A stretch of DNA of 64,000 nt from Fictibacillus solisalsi (GCF_900103485.1 NZ_FNHW01000001.1:1027418-1091417); one strand, 5' to 3'. Positions 1-9,903 are shown, counted from the first letter of the stretch. Numbers and translations are program-made. The notes: a model not told the origin generated them from the letters alone.

Positions 1-2247
1 CTTGAAATCCAGCCGCCATCAAACTACTATCATCTGATTGAAAAAGAACTGATACAGGATGAAATGGCGCTTCGTGAAATCATTGCCAACATCGTAAAGC
101 TCGGTGAAAAACTGGGCAAGCCGGTTGTAGCAACGGGAAATGTGCATTACCTGGATCCAAACGACGGCATCTATCGCAAGATTTTGATTTCAAGCCAGGG
201 CGGAGCCAATCCATTGAACCGACAGACGCTTCCGGATGTTTACTTCCGTACCACTGATGAAATGCAGGAATGCTTTTCATTCCTGGGCGAAGAAAAGGCA
301 AGGGAAGTGGTGGTCGATAATACCCAAAAGGTCGCAGACATGATCGAGGAGATCAAACCGATACCGGATGATCTGTTTACTCCGAAAATTCCGGGAGCGG
401 AAGATGATATACGTAATATGAGTTATTCCATGGCCCGCAGCATTTATGGGGAAAACCTTCCCGATATCGTTGAAAAGAGGTTGGAAAAAGAACTGAACAG
501 CATAATCGGACATGGATTTGCTGTTATCTACCTGATTTCGCATAAGCTTGTTAAAAAGTCTCTGGTGGATGGCTACCTGGTAGGTTCACGGGGATCAGTC
601 GGATCTTCCTTTGTTGCCACCATGACGGAGATTACTGAAGTTAACCCTCTTCCTCCGCATTATGTGTGTCCAGAATGCAAAGAATCTATCTTCTTTGATG
701 ATGGGTCCGTTGGTTCCGGGTTTGACCTTCCGGATAAAGAGTGCGCGAATTGTCATGTGCTCTATAAAAAGGATGGCCAGGATATTCCGTTTGAAACGTT
801 CCTTGGCTTTAAAGGAGACAAGGTACCCGATATTGACCTTAACTTCTCGGGTGAATATCAGCCGCGTGCCCATAATTACACAAAAGAACTGTTTGGTGAA
901 GATTATGTCTACCGTGCAGGAACAATAGGAACTGTTGCGGAGAAAACGGCGTATGGCTATGTTAAAGGGTATGCCTCAGACCATAACCTGACCTTCCGCT
1001 CTGCCGAGGTTGACCGGCTTGTATCGGGCTGTACCGGTGTGAAACGGACCACAGGACAGCATCCTGGCGGCATCATCGTTGTTCCGGATTACATGGATAT
1101 TTACGATTTCTGTCCTATTCAGTTTCCTGCCGATGATAAAAATTCCGAATGGAAAACGACACATTTTGATTTCCATTCCATCCATGACAACCTTTTGAAA
1201 CTCGATATTCTCGGGCACGATGATCCAACCGTGATCCGTATGCTGCAAGATTTGAGCGGCATTGATCCAAAAACGATTCCGGCTTCAGACCAGGAAGTTA
1301 TGAAAATCTTTTCCGGTCCTGAAGTGCTAGGGGTGACCGAAGACCAGGTCATGTGTAAAACGGGTACACTCGGCATTCCGGAATTTGGAACGAAGTTTGT
1401 CCGGCAGATGCTTGAGGAAACCAAGCCAAGCACCTTCTCCGAGCTTGTGCAGATTTCCGGTCTTTCCCACGGGACAGACGTATGGCTGAACAATGCCAAT
1501 GAGCTGATCGCTGATGGAACATGTGAGCTGAAAGACGTGATTGGCTGCCGTGACGATATCATGGTTTATCTGATTTATAAAGGCCTTGAACCGTCCCTTG
1601 CCTTCAAAATCATGGAAAGCGTGCGTAAGGGTAAAGGACTGATCCCTGAATGGGTGGAAGAAATGAAAAAGAACGACGTGCCGGACTGGTATATCGGGTC
1701 ATGCTTGAAGATCAAGTACATGTTCCCAAAAGCCCATGCTGCTGCCTATGTGTTGATGGCGGTCCGCATCGCCTACTTCAAGGTGCATTATCCAATTCTT
1801 TTTTACGCAGCATACTTTACCGTCCGTGCTGATGATTTTGATATTACAGCAATGGTAAAGGGATCTGCCGCCATTCGTTCCAAGATTGAAGAAATATCAG
1901 GCAAAGGGCTGGATGCCTCCACTAAGGAGAAGAACCTGCAAACGGTACTGGAGCTTGCTCTTGAAATGTGCGAACGCGGTTTTTCATTTGGCAAGGTAGA
2001 CCTCTACCGATCAAGCGCCACTGAGTTTTTGGTGGAAGGCAACCAGTTGATCCCGCCTTTCAATTCCATTGCGGGGCTTGGCACGAATGCTGCCATTAAT
2101 ATTGTGAAGGCACGTGAGGAAGGAGAGTTCCTTTCAAAAGAGGACCTTCAGCAGCGTGCACGCCTGTCAAAGACCATCATCGATTATCTGGATGAGCAAG
2201 GCTGTCTTACCGGGATGCCTGAAGCCAATCAGCTCTCCCTTTTCTAA
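1..2247 (+). CDS. polC: DNA polymerase III alpha subunit, PolC type (5' end outside window)
   Basis: C-terminal 748 residues of the Gram-positive replicative polymerase PolC; the reading frame is open from base 1, so the N-terminal and exonuclease parts lie upstream. A zinc site is visible as C223-x2-C226 and C248-x2-C251 of this fragment. The palm carries the catalytic aspartates in PDIDLNFS (D277, D279) and [10 protein letters not shown] (D402). The last residues, QLSLF, are a beta-clamp binding peptide, as expected for a replicase. The protein is the main leading-strand polymerase at the replication fork. It is followed by the rimP-nusA operon, as in B. subtilis, but a promoter and hairpin separate them. 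No anomaly seen in the visible half. Confidence 0.97.
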   Translation, partial: LEIQPPSNYYHLIEKELIQDEMALREIIANIVKLGEKLGKPVVATGNVHYLDPNDGIYRKILISSQGGANPLNRQTLPDVYFRTTDEMQECFSFLGEEKAREVVVDNTQKVADMIEEIKPIPDDLFTPKIPGAEDDIRNMSYSMARSIYGENLPDIVEKRLEKELNSIIGHGFAVIYLISHKLVKKSLVDGYLVGSRGSVGSSFVATMTEITEVNPLPPHYVCPECKESIFFDDGSVGSGFDLPDKECANCHVLYKKDGQDIPFETFLGFKGDKVPDIDLNFSGEYQPRAHNYTKELFGEDYVYRAGTIGTVAEKTAYGYVKGYASDHNLTFRSAEVDRLVSGCTGVKRTTGQHPGGIIVVPDYMDIYDFCPIQFPADDKNSEWKTTHFDFHSIHDNLLKLDILGHDDPTVIRMLQDLSGIDPKTIPASDQEVMKIFSGPEVLGVTEDQVMCKTGTLGIPEFGTKFVRQMLEETKPSTFSELVQISGLSHGTDVWLNNANELIADGTCELKDVIGCRDDIMVYLIYKGLEPSLAFKIMESVRKGKGLIPEWVEEMKKNDVPDWYIGSCLKIKYMFPKAHAAAYVLMAVRIAYFKVHYPILFYAAYFTVRADDFDITAMVKGSAAIRSKIEEISGKGLDASTKEKNLQTVLELALEMCERGFSFGKVDLYRSSATEFLVEGNQLIPPFNSIAGLGTNAAINIVKAREEGEFLSKEDLQQRARLSKTIIDYLDEQGCLTGMPEANQLSLF

Positions 2248-2279
2248 AGGCTGAAGGGGACAGACAGACAGCTGGCAAG

Positions 2280-2308
2280 TTGCATAAAGCCAAAGATTAT
2301 GATATAGT
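2280..2308 (+). promoter_or_regulatory. Sigma-A promoter of the rimP-nusA-infB operon
   Basis: TTGCAT at 2280-2285, 17-base spacer, TATAGT at 2303-2308, with a TGn extended -10 at 2300-2302. It lies in the 163-base polC-rimP gap and would start transcription near 2315, giving a leader of roughly 95 bases. Seen in sequence; activity is inferred. Confidence 0.75.
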
Positions 2309-2341
2309 AATTTTGGAAATACTTATGAATACCTTTCGGGA

Positions 2342-2365
2342 AAAGAGTGGGGAAACCCACTCTTT
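2342..2365 (+). terminator. Hairpin in the rimP leader (polC terminator or attenuator)
   Basis: Ten-base-pair stem, AAAGAGTGGG with CCCACTCTTT, closed by a GAAA tetraloop, followed by a broken T-rich tract (tcgtttcgtttt). It lies downstream of the putative rimP promoter, so it could end polC transcripts, attenuate the operon, or simply stabilise its mRNA. The T tract is interrupted, so termination should be partial. Confidence 0.55.
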
Positions 2366-2410
2366 CGTTTCGTTTTGGCAAAGGATTTTTTGGTTGAAGG
2401 GAGGATGTTT

Positions 2411-2884
2411 ATGAGCAAGAATATCACGGAAACTACCGAAGAGATCGTGACCCCGATTTTGGAAGAATTAAATCTTGAGCTGGTAGATATCGAGTTTGTA
2501 AAAGAAGGGAAAAACTGGTTCCTTCGCGTATTTATTGATAATGAAACAGGTGTAGACATTGAAGATTGCGGAACGGTAAGTGAACGCCTCAGTGAAAGGT
2601 TGGATGCAATCGATCCGATTGAACAGGCATACTTTCTTGAAGTATCTTCACCCGGTGTTGAACGCCCATTGAAAAAACCGGAGGACATGGCTAAGGCCGT
2701 AGGAAAAAATGTCCACATCAAAATGTATGAACAGATTGATGGTTCAAAAGAATTTGAAGGCAAACTGCTGGAATTCGATGGTGAAACGGTCAAACTGCAA
2801 ATTAAAGTGAAAACACGAAGTACGGAAGTGGAACTGCCATACAACAAGATAGCAAGTGCCAGACTTGCGGTTGTGTTCAATTAA
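2411..2884 (+). CDS. rimP: Ribosome maturation factor RimP
   Basis: 157-residue RimP (YlxS), which helps assemble the 30S subunit. The sequence holds the family signature [18 protein letters not shown] and [14 protein letters not shown] in the N-terminal alpha/beta domain, and a C-terminal SH3-like domain with [13 protein letters not shown]. The start is the ATG at 2411, preceded by GAAGGGAGG at 2396-2404 with six bases between; an in-frame ATG farther upstream lacks a good site and extends past the family's usual N-terminus ([11 protein letters not shown]). First gene of the operon with nusA, 17 bases upstream of it, which links ribosome assembly to transcription elongation factors. Confidence 0.96.
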   Translation: MSKNITETTEEIVTPILEELNLELVDIEFVKEGKNWFLRVFIDNETGVDIEDCGTVSERLSERLDAIDPIEQAYFLEVSSPGVERPLKKPEDMAKAVGKNVHIKMYEQIDGSKEFEGKLLEFDGETVKLQIKVKTRSTEVELPYNKIASARLAVVFN

Positions 2885-2901
2885 CAAAGGGGAGAAGATG
2901 G

Positions 2902-3999
2902 ATGAGTAGCGAGCTATTAGATGCACTTACTTTTTTGGAGAAAGAAAAAGGAATCAGCAAAGATATTTTAATTGAAGCGATTGAAGCCGCTTTGATTTCT
3001 GCGTACAAACGGAATTTCCACCAGGCACAGAATGTGAGAGTGGATTTTAATACAACAACAGGAAGCATCAAAGTATTTGCCCGCAAAAACGTTGTAGAAG
3101 AAGTAACCGACCCGAGGCAGGAGCTTTCACTTGAGGAAGCACACAAGATTAACCCGCAATATGAATTGGATGATGTTGTGGAACTGGAGGTAACTCCACG
3201 TGATTTCGGCCGTATTGCGGCCCAAACCGCAAAACAGGTTGTGACTCAAAGGGTAAGGGAAGCGGAACGCGGCATTATTTTTTCCGAGTTTATCGATCGC
3301 GAGGAAGATATCATTACAGGTGTGGTACAGCGTCAGGACCATCGTTACATCTATGTGAACCTTGGACGTGTTGAAGCCTTGCTTCCTGCTGCTGAACAAA
3401 TGCCTGGTGAGAAATATACAACAAACGACCGTATTAAAGTTTTCATTACCAAGGTTGAAAAAACAACGAAGGGCCCACAAATTCTTGTATCAAGAACACA
3501 CCCTGGTTTATTAAAGCGCCTATTCGAACTCGAAGTGCCGGAAATCTATGATGGTACCGTTGAGGTAAAATCGATTGCCAGAGAAGCGGGAGACCGTTCC
3601 AAGATTGCCGTACATGCAGCAGACCCGGAAGTGGATCCAGTAGGATCTTGTGTCGGTCAAAAAGGCGGACGCGTCCAAACGATCGTTAACGAGCTCAATG
3701 GCGAAAAAATTGATATTGTCCGGTGGTCTGAAGACCCGGTTGTGTATGTAGCAAACGCGCTCAGCCCAGCCAAGGTGCTTGAGGTGCTTGTGAATGAAGA
3801 AGAAAAAATGACGACCGTTATCGTTCCCGATTACCAGCTTTCCCTTGCTATCGGGAAACGAGGGCAGAATGCAAGACTTGCAGCTAAACTAACTGGCTGG
3901 AAAATTGATATTAAAAGTCAGTCCGATGCAGAAGAATCCGGACTTTATAATGGTGAAGCTGCACAAGAAGAGTTTGAACCTACTGAAGAAGAACTGTAA
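2902..3999 (+). CDS. nusA: Transcription termination/antitermination factor NusA
   Basis: 365-residue NusA, which binds RNA polymerase and nascent RNA and modulates pausing and termination. Domain order is the N-terminal polymerase-binding domain (about 1-125), S1 domain (about 135-200), KH1 with GQKG at 252-255 and KH2 with GKRG at 318-321, then a short acidic tail rich in glutamate. It lacks the proteobacterial C-terminal repeats, as is normal for Firmicutes. Start ATG 2902 has AAAGGGGAG seven bases upstream; the nearby ATG at 2898 is out of frame. It is co-transcribed with rimP and followed by ylxR 21 bases downstream. Confidence 0.98.
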   Translation: MSSELLDALTFLEKEKGISKDILIEAIEAALISAYKRNFHQAQNVRVDFNTTTGSIKVFARKNVVEEVTDPRQELSLEEAHKINPQYELDDVVELEVTPRDFGRIAAQTAKQVVTQRVREAERGIIFSEFIDREEDIITGVVQRQDHRYIYVNLGRVEALLPAAEQMPGEKYTTNDRIKVFITKVEKTTKGPQILVSRTHPGLLKRLFELEVPEIYDGTVEVKSIAREAGDRSKIAVHAADPEVDPVGSCVGQKGGRVQTIVNELNGEKIDIVRWSEDPVVYVANALSPAKVLEVLVNEEEKMTTVIVPDYQLSLAIGKRGQNARLAAKLTGWKIDIKSQSDAEESGLYNGEAAQEEFEPTEEEL

Positions 4000-4020
4000 A
4001 GATACATGGGGGTGAGCCGG

Positions 4021-4278
4021 ATGAAAACACGGAAAATTCCGATGAGGAAATGTGTAGCCTGCCAGGAAATGAAAGAAAAAAAGCAATTGATCCGGATTGT
4101 CCGCTCTCCTGAAGGCGAAGTTTTCGTTGACCCAACGGGGAAAAAATCAGGAAGAGGCGCATATCTGTGCAATCAGGCGTCCTGCTTTGCCCTGGCGAAG
4201 AAAAAAGGCAGCCTCAACAATCAACTGAAAGCCCAGGTTCCGGATGAAGTGTTTGCTGAACTGGAAAAGGGAGTATAA
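4021..4278 (+). CDS. ylxR: YlxR-family RNA-binding protein (RnpM type)
   Basis: 85-residue protein of the YlxR/DUF448 family. Visible signatures are [25 protein letters not shown] near the N-terminus (in two halves, [10 protein letters not shown] and KKQLIRIV) and [15 protein letters not shown], the basic RNA-binding loop. In B. subtilis this family has been linked to binding and modulating RNase P RNA; that role is known for the family and not shown here. Start ATG 4021 follows GGGGGTGAG at about 4008-4015; a longer ATG start at 4006 has no site of its own. It sits between nusA and ylxQ, the usual place. Confidence 0.93.
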   Translation: MKTRKIPMRKCVACQEMKEKKQLIRIVRSPEGEVFVDPTGKKSGRGAYLCNQASCFALAKKKGSLNNQLKAQVPDEVFAELEKGV

Positions 4279-4282
4279 CCTA

Positions 4283-4585
4283 TTGAATATATCACCATGG
4301 GCTTCATTGCTTGGATTGGCCAACAGGGCAGGGAAATGCATCTCAGGGGAAGAGCTTGTTGTTAAAGCGGTACAGAAGCAACAGGCGAAATGCGTTCTTC
4401 TCTCCCAGGATGCATCGGACAATACGAAGAAAAAAATAACAGATAAATGCTCGTTTTACCGGGTAGAGGTAAAATGGATAGAGAACCGCTATTCTCTTGG
4501 TAATGCGATTGGTAAGGACCAGCGCGTGGTTGTTGCCGTAACCGATCAAGGATTTGCAAAAAAGTTAACAGCTTTACTTGATTAA
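4283..4585 (+). CDS. ylxQ: L7Ae-family K-turn RNA-binding protein YlxQ
   Basis: 100-residue L7Ae/L30e/S12e/Gadd45 fold protein (YlxQ, also called RplGA), which binds kink-turn [35 protein letters not shown] and [15 protein letters not shown] are family signatures. The likely start is TTG 4283, four bases after the ylxR stop, with AAGGGAG at 4267-4273; this reproduces the usual 100-residue length. An upstream in-frame ATG at 4244 would overlap ylxR and adds a non-conserved tail. Operon member between ylxR and infB; biological role in Bacillus remains unclear. Confidence 0.9.
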   Translation: MNISPWASLLGLANRAGKCISGEELVVKAVQKQQAKCVLLSQDASDNTKKKITDKCSFYRVEVKWIENRYSLGNAIGKDQRVVVAVTDQGFAKKLTALLD

Positions 4586-4604
4586 ATCATTCGGGGGTGA
4601 ACAT

Positions 4605-6845
4605 ATGAGTAAGATGCGTGTATATGAATATGCGAAAAAACAAAATGTTCAAAGCAAGGATATCATTGATAAACTGAAAAACATGAATGTGGATGTATCC
4701 AATCATATGTCGATGATCGATGAAGAAGCGATCCGAAAATTAAATGATGCCTATCAACCCAAAAATAAGAAAACAGAGGAGAAACATAAAATAGAACATA
4801 AAAAGAACCCATCCAATGTAAACAAAGTCGAAAATAGAAATGAGAGTAAAAAAGAGAACACTATGAAAATTAAAAAAGACGAAGCACCCAAGAAGAATAA
4901 TGGCAGCAATAACTCAAAACCGGGTCAAAAAAATAACAGCGGTCAGCAAAACGCTAAACCCGGCCAAAAAGGCGGAAACCGACCGGGGAACAGAAACAAC
5001 AACAGCAATCATAATAATAAAAACCGAAACAACAAAAACAACAACAGAGGTAAAATTGCTCCCGCTCCTCAGCCGAAGCCGACTCCGGTAACACCTGATA
5101 AGATTACTTTTTCCGAATCGCTTACTGTAAGTGAATTGGCGAAGAAACTGGTAAAAGAACCATCTGAAATTATTAAAAAATTGATGACTCTTGGTGTTAT
5201 GGCAACAATCAACCAAGAGCTTGATAAAGAAACCATTGAGCTCATTGCGGCAGATTACAATGTAGAAGTCGAAGAAGAAATCATCATCGACGTAACGGAA
5301 TTTGAGAATTACGAAAATAACGATAAAGAAGAGGATCTTACTATTCGTCCACCGGTGGTTACGATCATGGGCCACGTTGACCATGGGAAAACGACCTTGC
5401 TGGACTCCATACGAAACACAAAAGTAACCGCAAGTGAAGCAGGCGGGATTACTCAGCATATCGGTGCGTACCAGATCGAAGACAAAGGCAAGAAAATTAC
5501 GTTCCTCGATACTCCGGGGCATGCTGCGTTTACAACAATGCGTGCCAGAGGAGCACAAGTAACGGATATCACAATTCTTGTGGTTGCCGCCGATGATGGT
5601 GTTATGCCGCAAACCGTTGAGGCCATTAACCATGCTAAAGCTGCAGAAGTGCCTATTATTGTTGCCGTAAACAAAATGGATAAGGAAGCAGCCAATCCTG
5701 ACCGGGTTATGCAGGAACTGACCGAGCATGCCCTGATTCCGGAAGACTGGGGCGGCGATACCATTTTTGTTAATGTATCTGCGATTAAAGGGGAAGGAAT
5801 CGACGACTTAATCGAAATGATTCAGTTGGTGGCGGAAGTCGAAGAACTGAAAGCCAATCCAAACCGTGCAGCACAGGGTACGGTTATTGAGGCACAGCTT
5901 GATAAAGGCCGTGGATCAGTAGCTACGCTTCTCGTTCAAAACGGAACATTGAATGTCGGGGATCCGATTGTTGTCGGAAATACTTTCGGACGTGTTCGTG
6001 CCATGGTCAACGATATCGGACGACGTGTAAAAGTAGCAGGTCCATCTACTCCAGTTGAGATAACTGGATTAAATGATGTACCTCAGGCGGGCGATCAATT
6101 CATGGTATTTACCGATGAAAAGAAAGCACGCCAAATCGGTGAAGCACGCTCGAAAAAACAATTGGAAGCCCAACGTAAGGAATCTTCCAAATTGAATCTT
6201 GAAGATCTGTTCAATCAGATCAAAGAAGGCGATATCAAAGAAATCAATGTAATTATTAAAGCAGATGTTCAAGGCTCCGCCGAGGCGCTGGCCGGTTCCC
6301 TTCAAAAAATTGATGTGGAAGGCGTCAAGGTAAAGATCATTCATACGGGAGTAGGAGCGATAACTGAATCGGATATTATTCTTGCTTCTGCATCCAATGC
6401 GATTATTATCGGATTTAACGTACGCCCTGACAACAATGCTAAACGTACAGCAGAGGCTGAAAAAGTGGATGTACGTCTGCACAGAATCATTTATAACGTG
6501 ATTGAAGAAATTGAGTCAGCGATGAAAGGTATGCTTGACCCAGAGTTCGAAGAGAAGGTTATTGGACAGGTGGAAATCCGTACAACGTTTAAAGTATCAA
6601 AAGTCGGTACCATTGCCGGCTGTTATGTAACGGATGGTAAAGTTACCCGTGATTCTACCGTTCGCCTGATCCGAGATGGCGTTGTTATCTATGAAGGGAA
6701 AATTGATGCCCTCAAACGTTTTAAAGATGATGCAAAAGAAGTTAGTGCAGGCTACGAATGTGGTATAACATTAGAAAAGTTCAATGACATTAAAGAAGGA
6801 GATGTCATCGAAGCGTACATCATGGAAGAAATTAAACGGCCATGA
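4605..6845 (+). CDS. infB: Translation initiation factor IF-2
   Basis: 746-residue IF-2, the GTPase that brings initiator tRNA to the 30S subunit and promotes subunit joining. The N-terminal IF2N motif ([17 protein letters not shown]) is followed by a long lysine- and asparagine-rich linker (about 45-165), a second IF2N domain, and the G domain with GHVDHGKT at 256-263, DTPGH at 302-306 and NKMD at 356-359, then domains II-IV. Start ATG 4605 follows GGGGGTGA at 4593-4600; it matches the family N-terminus, whereas the longer in-frame start at 4578 overlaps ylxQ. The stop overlaps the ylxP start (ATGA). Confidence 0.98.
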   Translation: MSKMRVYEYAKKQNVQSKDIIDKLKNMNVDVSNHMSMIDEEAIRKLNDAYQPKNKKTEEKHKIEHKKNPSNVNKVENRNESKKENTMKIKKDEAPKKNNGSNNSKPGQKNNSGQQNAKPGQKGGNRPGNRNNNSNHNNKNRNNKNNNRGKIAPAPQPKPTPVTPDKITFSESLTVSELAKKLVKEPSEIIKKLMTLGVMATINQELDKETIELIAADYNVEVEEEIIIDVTEFENYENNDKEEDLTIRPPVVTIMGHVDHGKTTLLDSIRNTKVTASEAGGITQHIGAYQIEDKGKKITFLDTPGHAAFTTMRARGAQVTDITILVVAADDGVMPQTVEAINHAKAAEVPIIVAVNKMDKEAANPDRVMQELTEHALIPEDWGGDTIFVNVSAIKGEGIDDLIEMIQLVAEVEELKANPNRAAQGTVIEAQLDKGRGSVATLLVQNGTLNVGDPIVVGNTFGRVRAMVNDIGRRVKVAGPSTPVEITGLNDVPQAGDQFMVFTDEKKARQIGEARSKKQLEAQRKESSKLNLEDLFNQIKEGDIKEINVIIKADVQGSAEALAGSLQKIDVEGVKVKIIHTGVGAITESDIILASASNAIIIGFNVRPDNNAKRTAEAEKVDVRLHRIIYNVIEEIESAMKGMLDPEFEEKVIGQVEIRTTFKVSKVGTIAGCYVTDGKVTRDSTVRLIRDGVVIYEGKIDALKRFKDDAKEVSAGYECGITLEKFNDIKEGDVIEAYIMEEIKRP

Positions 6846-7120
6846 TTGGTTTCCTGACTGTGGAATGCTTCATTTATGAGTCCCATTCCCTGAAGGATAA
6901 ACGCTCCGTTGTGAAAAAGGTCGTTACCCGGATAAGACAGCAATTTAATCTTGCTGTCTCCGAGACCGACTTTCATGATTTATGGCAGAGAACAGAACTT
7001 GGAATTGTAACCATTTCAAAGGACAAACTAATCGTGGAACAGGAACTTCAAAGGGCTATAAAATTGATCAGCAGTATTCCTGAGCTCGAAGTTACGTCTT
7101 CGGTTATCGAATGGTTATAA
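6842..7120 (+). CDS. ylxP: YlxP, DUF503 family protein
   Basis: 92-residue DUF503 protein. The conserved parts are [23 protein letters not shown] at the N-terminus ([11 protein letters not shown] is the family core) and [16 protein letters not shown] in the middle. It has a small ferredoxin-like fold in solved homologues and no firmly assigned function. The start codon overlaps the infB stop by four bases (ATGA), which implies translational coupling, and rbfA follows 26 bases later. Position inside the IF-2/RbfA operon suggests a role near ribosome assembly; this is inference only. Confidence 0.92.
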   Translation: MIGFLTVECFIYESHSLKDKRSVVKKVVTRIRQQFNLAVSETDFHDLWQRTELGIVTISKDKLIVEQELQRAIKLISSIPELEVTSSVIEWL

Positions 7121-7146
7121 TGGCTAGATAGAAACGGGGTGTAAGA

Positions 7147-7518
7147 ATGAGTGAGATCCGATCCAACCGCATTGGAGAACAAATGAAAAAAGAACTGGGA
7201 GATATCATCGGCCGAAAGCTGAAAGATCCCCGCATAGGGTTTGTGACCGTTACCGGTGTCGAGGTGACGGGTGACCTGCAGCAGGCGACTGTATTTATTT
7301 CTGTTTTTGGTGATGATGAACAAAAGGAACAGACGCTGCGGGGTCTGGCCAAGGCTTCTGGTTTTATCCGAACTGAAATCGGCAAGCGAATCCGGTTGCG
7401 CAAAACGCCGGAAATTTCTTTTAAATTCGATGAATCCATCGAATATGGAAGCCGAATTGAGACATTGCTGACCGATATCAAAAGTTCGGATGAAGATAGT
7501 GATTACAATAAGAGATAG
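7147..7518 (+). CDS. rbfA: 30S ribosome-binding factor RbfA
   Basis: 123-residue cold-shock ribosome maturation factor with a KH-type fold that binds 16S rRNA helix 1 during late 30S assembly. The sequence has the family N-terminus [17 protein letters not shown], the [18 protein letters not shown] strand pair, and [19 protein letters not shown]. Start ATG 7147 has an ACGGGGTG site. It closes the rimP-to-rbfA operon; its stop codon lies in the 5' arm of a terminator-like hairpin. Confidence 0.96.
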   Translation: MSEIRSNRIGEQMKKELGDIIGRKLKDPRIGFVTVTGVEVTGDLQQATVFISVFGDDEQKEQTLRGLAKASGFIRTEIGKRIRLRKTPEISFKFDESIEYGSRIETLLTDIKSSDEDSDYNKR

Positions 7519-7550
7519 GCAGGCCTTGGTTTGTCTGTCTCTTCTTTTTT
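7511..7550 (+). terminator. Putative terminator after rbfA
   Basis: An 11-base-pair stem (agagataggca with tgtctgtctct, two G-U pairs) with a ten-base loop, followed by ttcttttttg. The rbfA stop codon TAG lies in the 5' arm. I see no strong promoter before truB, so this may be a leaky terminator that lowers truB-ribF expression rather than a full stop. Confidence 0.65.
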
Positions 7551-7577
7551 GATGTATAAAAAGGTGGGTACCAACAA

Positions 7578-8501
7578 ATGGCAGGAATACAGCCAGAAGG
7601 CATTTTGCCTTTATTAAAACCGGCGGGAATGACATCCCATGACTGCGTGGCAAAGTTAAGAAAAATGCTGAAAACGAAAAAAGTGGGACATACGGGCACG
7701 CTCGATCCCGAAGTGACGGGCGTGCTTCCCGTCTGTGTCGGAAGAGCAACAAAAATTGCACAGTATATGTCCGACTATCCAAAATCCTATCAGGCGGAAG
7801 CCATGATCGGAAAAGCGACAACCACAGAGGATGCCCATGGCGATGTGGTGGAAGACAAGCCTGTCCCTGAGGGGGTGTCAGCTGAAGCTGTTAAAGATGC
7901 GCTGGTCTCACTGACAGGAAGAATCATGCAGGTTCCACCCATGTTTTCGGCTGTCAAAGTGAATGGTAAAAAGCTGTACCAATATGCAAGAGAGGGAATT
8001 GAAGTGGAAAGGCCGGCAAGGGAAACGACGATTTACGAGTTAAATCTTCTTTCAGAGGATGCATACTTTTTTGGCCCCTATCCCGTTTTCCCTTTCTTTG
8101 TCAGCTGCAGCAAAGGAACCTATGTAAGGACACTGGCGGTGGACATTGGGAAAAAACTGGGATATCCCGCCCACATGTCTCACTTGGTCCGCACCAGCTC
8201 AGGACCTTTTGATATGGGGGACTGCTTTACATTTGAACAGATTGAGCAGGCCATTCAGGATGGCAATACGAACGACCTTTTTCTTCCCATTGAAAAAGCC
8301 ATTGCACATTTTGACGCGATCACCTGTGATGAGGAGATGGAAGTGCGCATAAAGAATGGTGCCGTTCTCCCTATGGTATCTGAGGTGCAAAGCACACCGT
8401 TTGCCGTTTATAATAAACATGGAAAATGTATCGCTCTTTATAAACAACATCCGGAGAAACCAGGTATGATGAAACCGGAAAAAATTTTAGCCGTTGAGTA
8501 A
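7578..8501 (+). CDS. truB: tRNA pseudouridine(55) synthase TruB
   Basis: 307-residue enzyme that makes pseudouridine 55 in the T-loop of tRNAs. The catalytic aspartate is D43 in GHTGTLDPEVTGVLPV; other family blocks are GRIMQVPPMFSAVKVNGKKLYQYAR and CSKGTYVRTLAVDIG, and a C-terminal PUA-like part (about 235-307) binds the acceptor arm. Start ATG 7578 follows AAGGTGGG at 7561-7568. It precedes ribF by 24 bases, the same pair as in B. subtilis. Confidence 0.97.
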   Translation: MAGIQPEGILPLLKPAGMTSHDCVAKLRKMLKTKKVGHTGTLDPEVTGVLPVCVGRATKIAQYMSDYPKSYQAEAMIGKATTTEDAHGDVVEDKPVPEGVSAEAVKDALVSLTGRIMQVPPMFSAVKVNGKKLYQYAREGIEVERPARETTIYELNLLSEDAYFFGPYPVFPFFVSCSKGTYVRTLAVDIGKKLGYPAHMSHLVRTSSGPFDMGDCFTFEQIEQAIQDGNTNDLFLPIEKAIAHFDAITCDEEMEVRIKNGAVLPMVSEVQSTPFAVYNKHGKCIALYKQHPEKPGMMKPEKILAVE

Positions 8502-8525
8502 CACACAGAGTTAGAAGGTGGAGTT

Positions 8526-9464
8526 TTGAAAACAATAACGCTTACACATCCGCATCAATTCAATAAGTATGACCTTCCCCCAACCGTCATGGCCCTGGGG
8601 TATTTTGACGGCTTGCATCTTGGGCACCAGAAGGTAATTGGGACGGCAGCCGCCATTGCCCGGCAGGGAAATATGGCATCGGCAGTGATGTCCTTTCATC
8701 CGCATCCATCTGTGGTGCTTGGAAAAAAGGAAGCCCATGTCTCATATTTGACGCCAATTGAAAAGAAAAAGGAACTTTTGCATGAGCTCGGGATTGATAT
8801 CTTCTATCTTGTAGAGTTTAATGAAGAGTTTGCCTCTCTCTCACCCATGAGGTTTATTGAGGAATATCTTATTGGTCTTCATGTACAGCATGTTGTTGCA
8901 GGATTTGACTATACGTTCGGTAAATTTGGCAAAGGAAACATGGCCATGATGGAGGAAAGTGCCGGGGGTGCATTTTTTCAAACGGTGATTGAAAAGTTGG
9001 AGAAAAATGGACAGAAAATCAGTTCTACGCTTATTCGTAACTTGCTGAAGGATGGAAACATTGACGACATTCCCGAATATCTAGGAAGGCCGTACAGCAT
9101 TTCCGGTAAGGTGGTACACGGGGAGAGCAGAGGAACCTCCATTGGCTTTCCAACGGCCAATATTGATCCTCTTCCTGATTATTTAATACCCTCCAACGGA
9201 GTTTACATTGTACAGGCTGAAGTGGATGGTCGCCTATTGAATGGAGTAGCCAACATCGGCACCAAACCGACCTTTCATGAAAAGCGGGAGGCGTCAATCG
9301 AAGTGCATCTTTTTGATTTTTCCTCTAATATCTACGGTAAGGATGTGGAAGTATACTGGCTCTCCAGAATCAGGGACGAGAAAAAGTTTGAATCCGTGGA
9401 TGCCCTTATCGAACAAATTGGCGCAGACAAACAGGCAGGCATAAATTATTTTTATGAAAAGTAG
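8526..9464 (+). CDS. ribF: Bifunctional riboflavin kinase / FAD synthetase
   Basis: 312-residue enzyme (RibC in B. subtilis) that phosphorylates riboflavin to FMN and adenylates FMN to FAD. The N-terminal nucleotidyltransferase domain shows ALGYFDGLHLGHQKVI (HxGH-type), SFHPHPSVVLG and ISSTLIR; the C-terminal flavokinase domain (about 185-312) shows GESRGTSIGFPTANI and GVYIVQAEV followed by NGVANIGTKPTF. The start is a TTG at 8526 behind AGAAGGTGGAG at 8513-8523 and gives the family N-terminus MKTITLTHPHQF. The protein also sets FMN pools sensed by FMN riboswitches elsewhere. Confidence 0.97.
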   Translation: MKTITLTHPHQFNKYDLPPTVMALGYFDGLHLGHQKVIGTAAAIARQGNMASAVMSFHPHPSVVLGKKEAHVSYLTPIEKKKELLHELGIDIFYLVEFNEEFASLSPMRFIEEYLIGLHVQHVVAGFDYTFGKFGKGNMAMMEESAGGAFFQTVIEKLEKNGQKISSTLIRNLLKDGNIDDIPEYLGRPYSISGKVVHGESRGTSIGFPTANIDPLPDYLIPSNGVYIVQAEVDGRLLNGVANIGTKPTFHEKREASIEVHLFDFSSNIYGKDVEVYWLSRIRDEKKFESVDALIEQIGADKQAGINYFYEK

Positions 9465-9472
9465 GCTTGCTC

Positions 9473-9501
9473 TTGCATTATTCTTAAAAAAGAGGTAATC
9501 T
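9473..9501 (+). promoter_or_regulatory. Sigma-A promoter of rpsO
   Basis: TTGCAT at 9473-9478, 17-base spacer, TAATCT at 9496-9501, just downstream of the ribF stop. Transcription would start near 9508 and leave a 93-base untranslated leader. Confidence 0.75.
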
Positions 9502-9507
9502 ATTACC

Positions 9508-9600
9508 TGTACGTCAAGTACAAACAACCGCTGCTTGGCAGGACGATTCACCGACGCTTGCTCGGTAGACGGGGTTTATATTTTAAAGGAGGTGAACAGG
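9508..9600 (+). promoter_or_regulatory. rpsO 5' leader, probable S15 autoregulatory RNA
   Basis: The leader can fold three small hairpins: TGTAC/GTACA at 9508-9522, CTGC/GCAG at 9531-9541, and ACCGA/TCGGT at 9550-9566, before the GGAGGTG ribosome-binding site. In many bacteria, including a Geobacillus relative, S15 represses its own mRNA through such leaders. The match here is by position and foldability only. Confidence 0.45.
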
Positions 9601-9870
9601 ATGGCAATTTCTCAAGAACGTAAAAATGAACTGATCAGCGAGTTCAAAACTCATGATCTTGATACTGGATCTCCAGAAGTTCAGATCGCTATCCTTACAG
9701 AGCAGATTAACACTCTTAATGACCATTTGCGTACTCATAAAAAAGATCACCACTCACGTCGTGGCCTTTTGAAAATGGTAGGTAAGCGCCGTAACTTGCT
9801 AACGTATCTTCGTAACAAAGATATTACACGTTATCGTGAGCTTATCAATAAGCTTGGATTGCGTCGTTAA
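9601..9870 (+). CDS. rpsO: 30S ribosomal protein S15
   Basis: 89-residue S15, an early 16S rRNA binder that organises the three-way junction of helices 20-22 in the platform. Near-consensus S15 throughout, including [35 protein letters not shown] and [12 protein letters not shown]. Start ATG 9601 has a strong AAAGGAGGTG site; a longer in-frame ATG at 9535 lies in the structured leader and is not used. It has its own promoter upstream and a strong terminator immediately downstream, so it is a single-gene unit here. Confidence 0.98.
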   Translation: MAISQERKNELISEFKTHDLDTGSPEVQIAILTEQINTLNDHLRTHKKDHHSRRGLLKMVGKRRNLLTYLRNKDITRYRELINKLGLRR

Positions 9871-9874
9871 TCGG

Positions 9875-9903
9875 AAAAGCGGGAATAAATTCCCGCTTTT
9901 TTT
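9875..9903 (+). terminator. Intrinsic terminator of rpsO
   Basis: An 11-base-pair stem, aaaagcgggaa with ttcccgctttt, loop taaa at 9886-9889, running into seven T residues. It separates rpsO from pnpA. Confidence 0.93.

Noticed and set aside
4914-5729. Long minus-strand open frame opposite infB (271 codons)
   Set aside because: Its length follows from the unusual codon content of the Asn/Lys linker and G domain on the other strand; composition is not protein-like and no start signal is present.
7048-7821. Long minus-strand open frame opposite rbfA and truB (257 codons)
   Set aside because: It runs antisense to two conserved genes, has no ribosome-binding site and its translation resembles no family I know.
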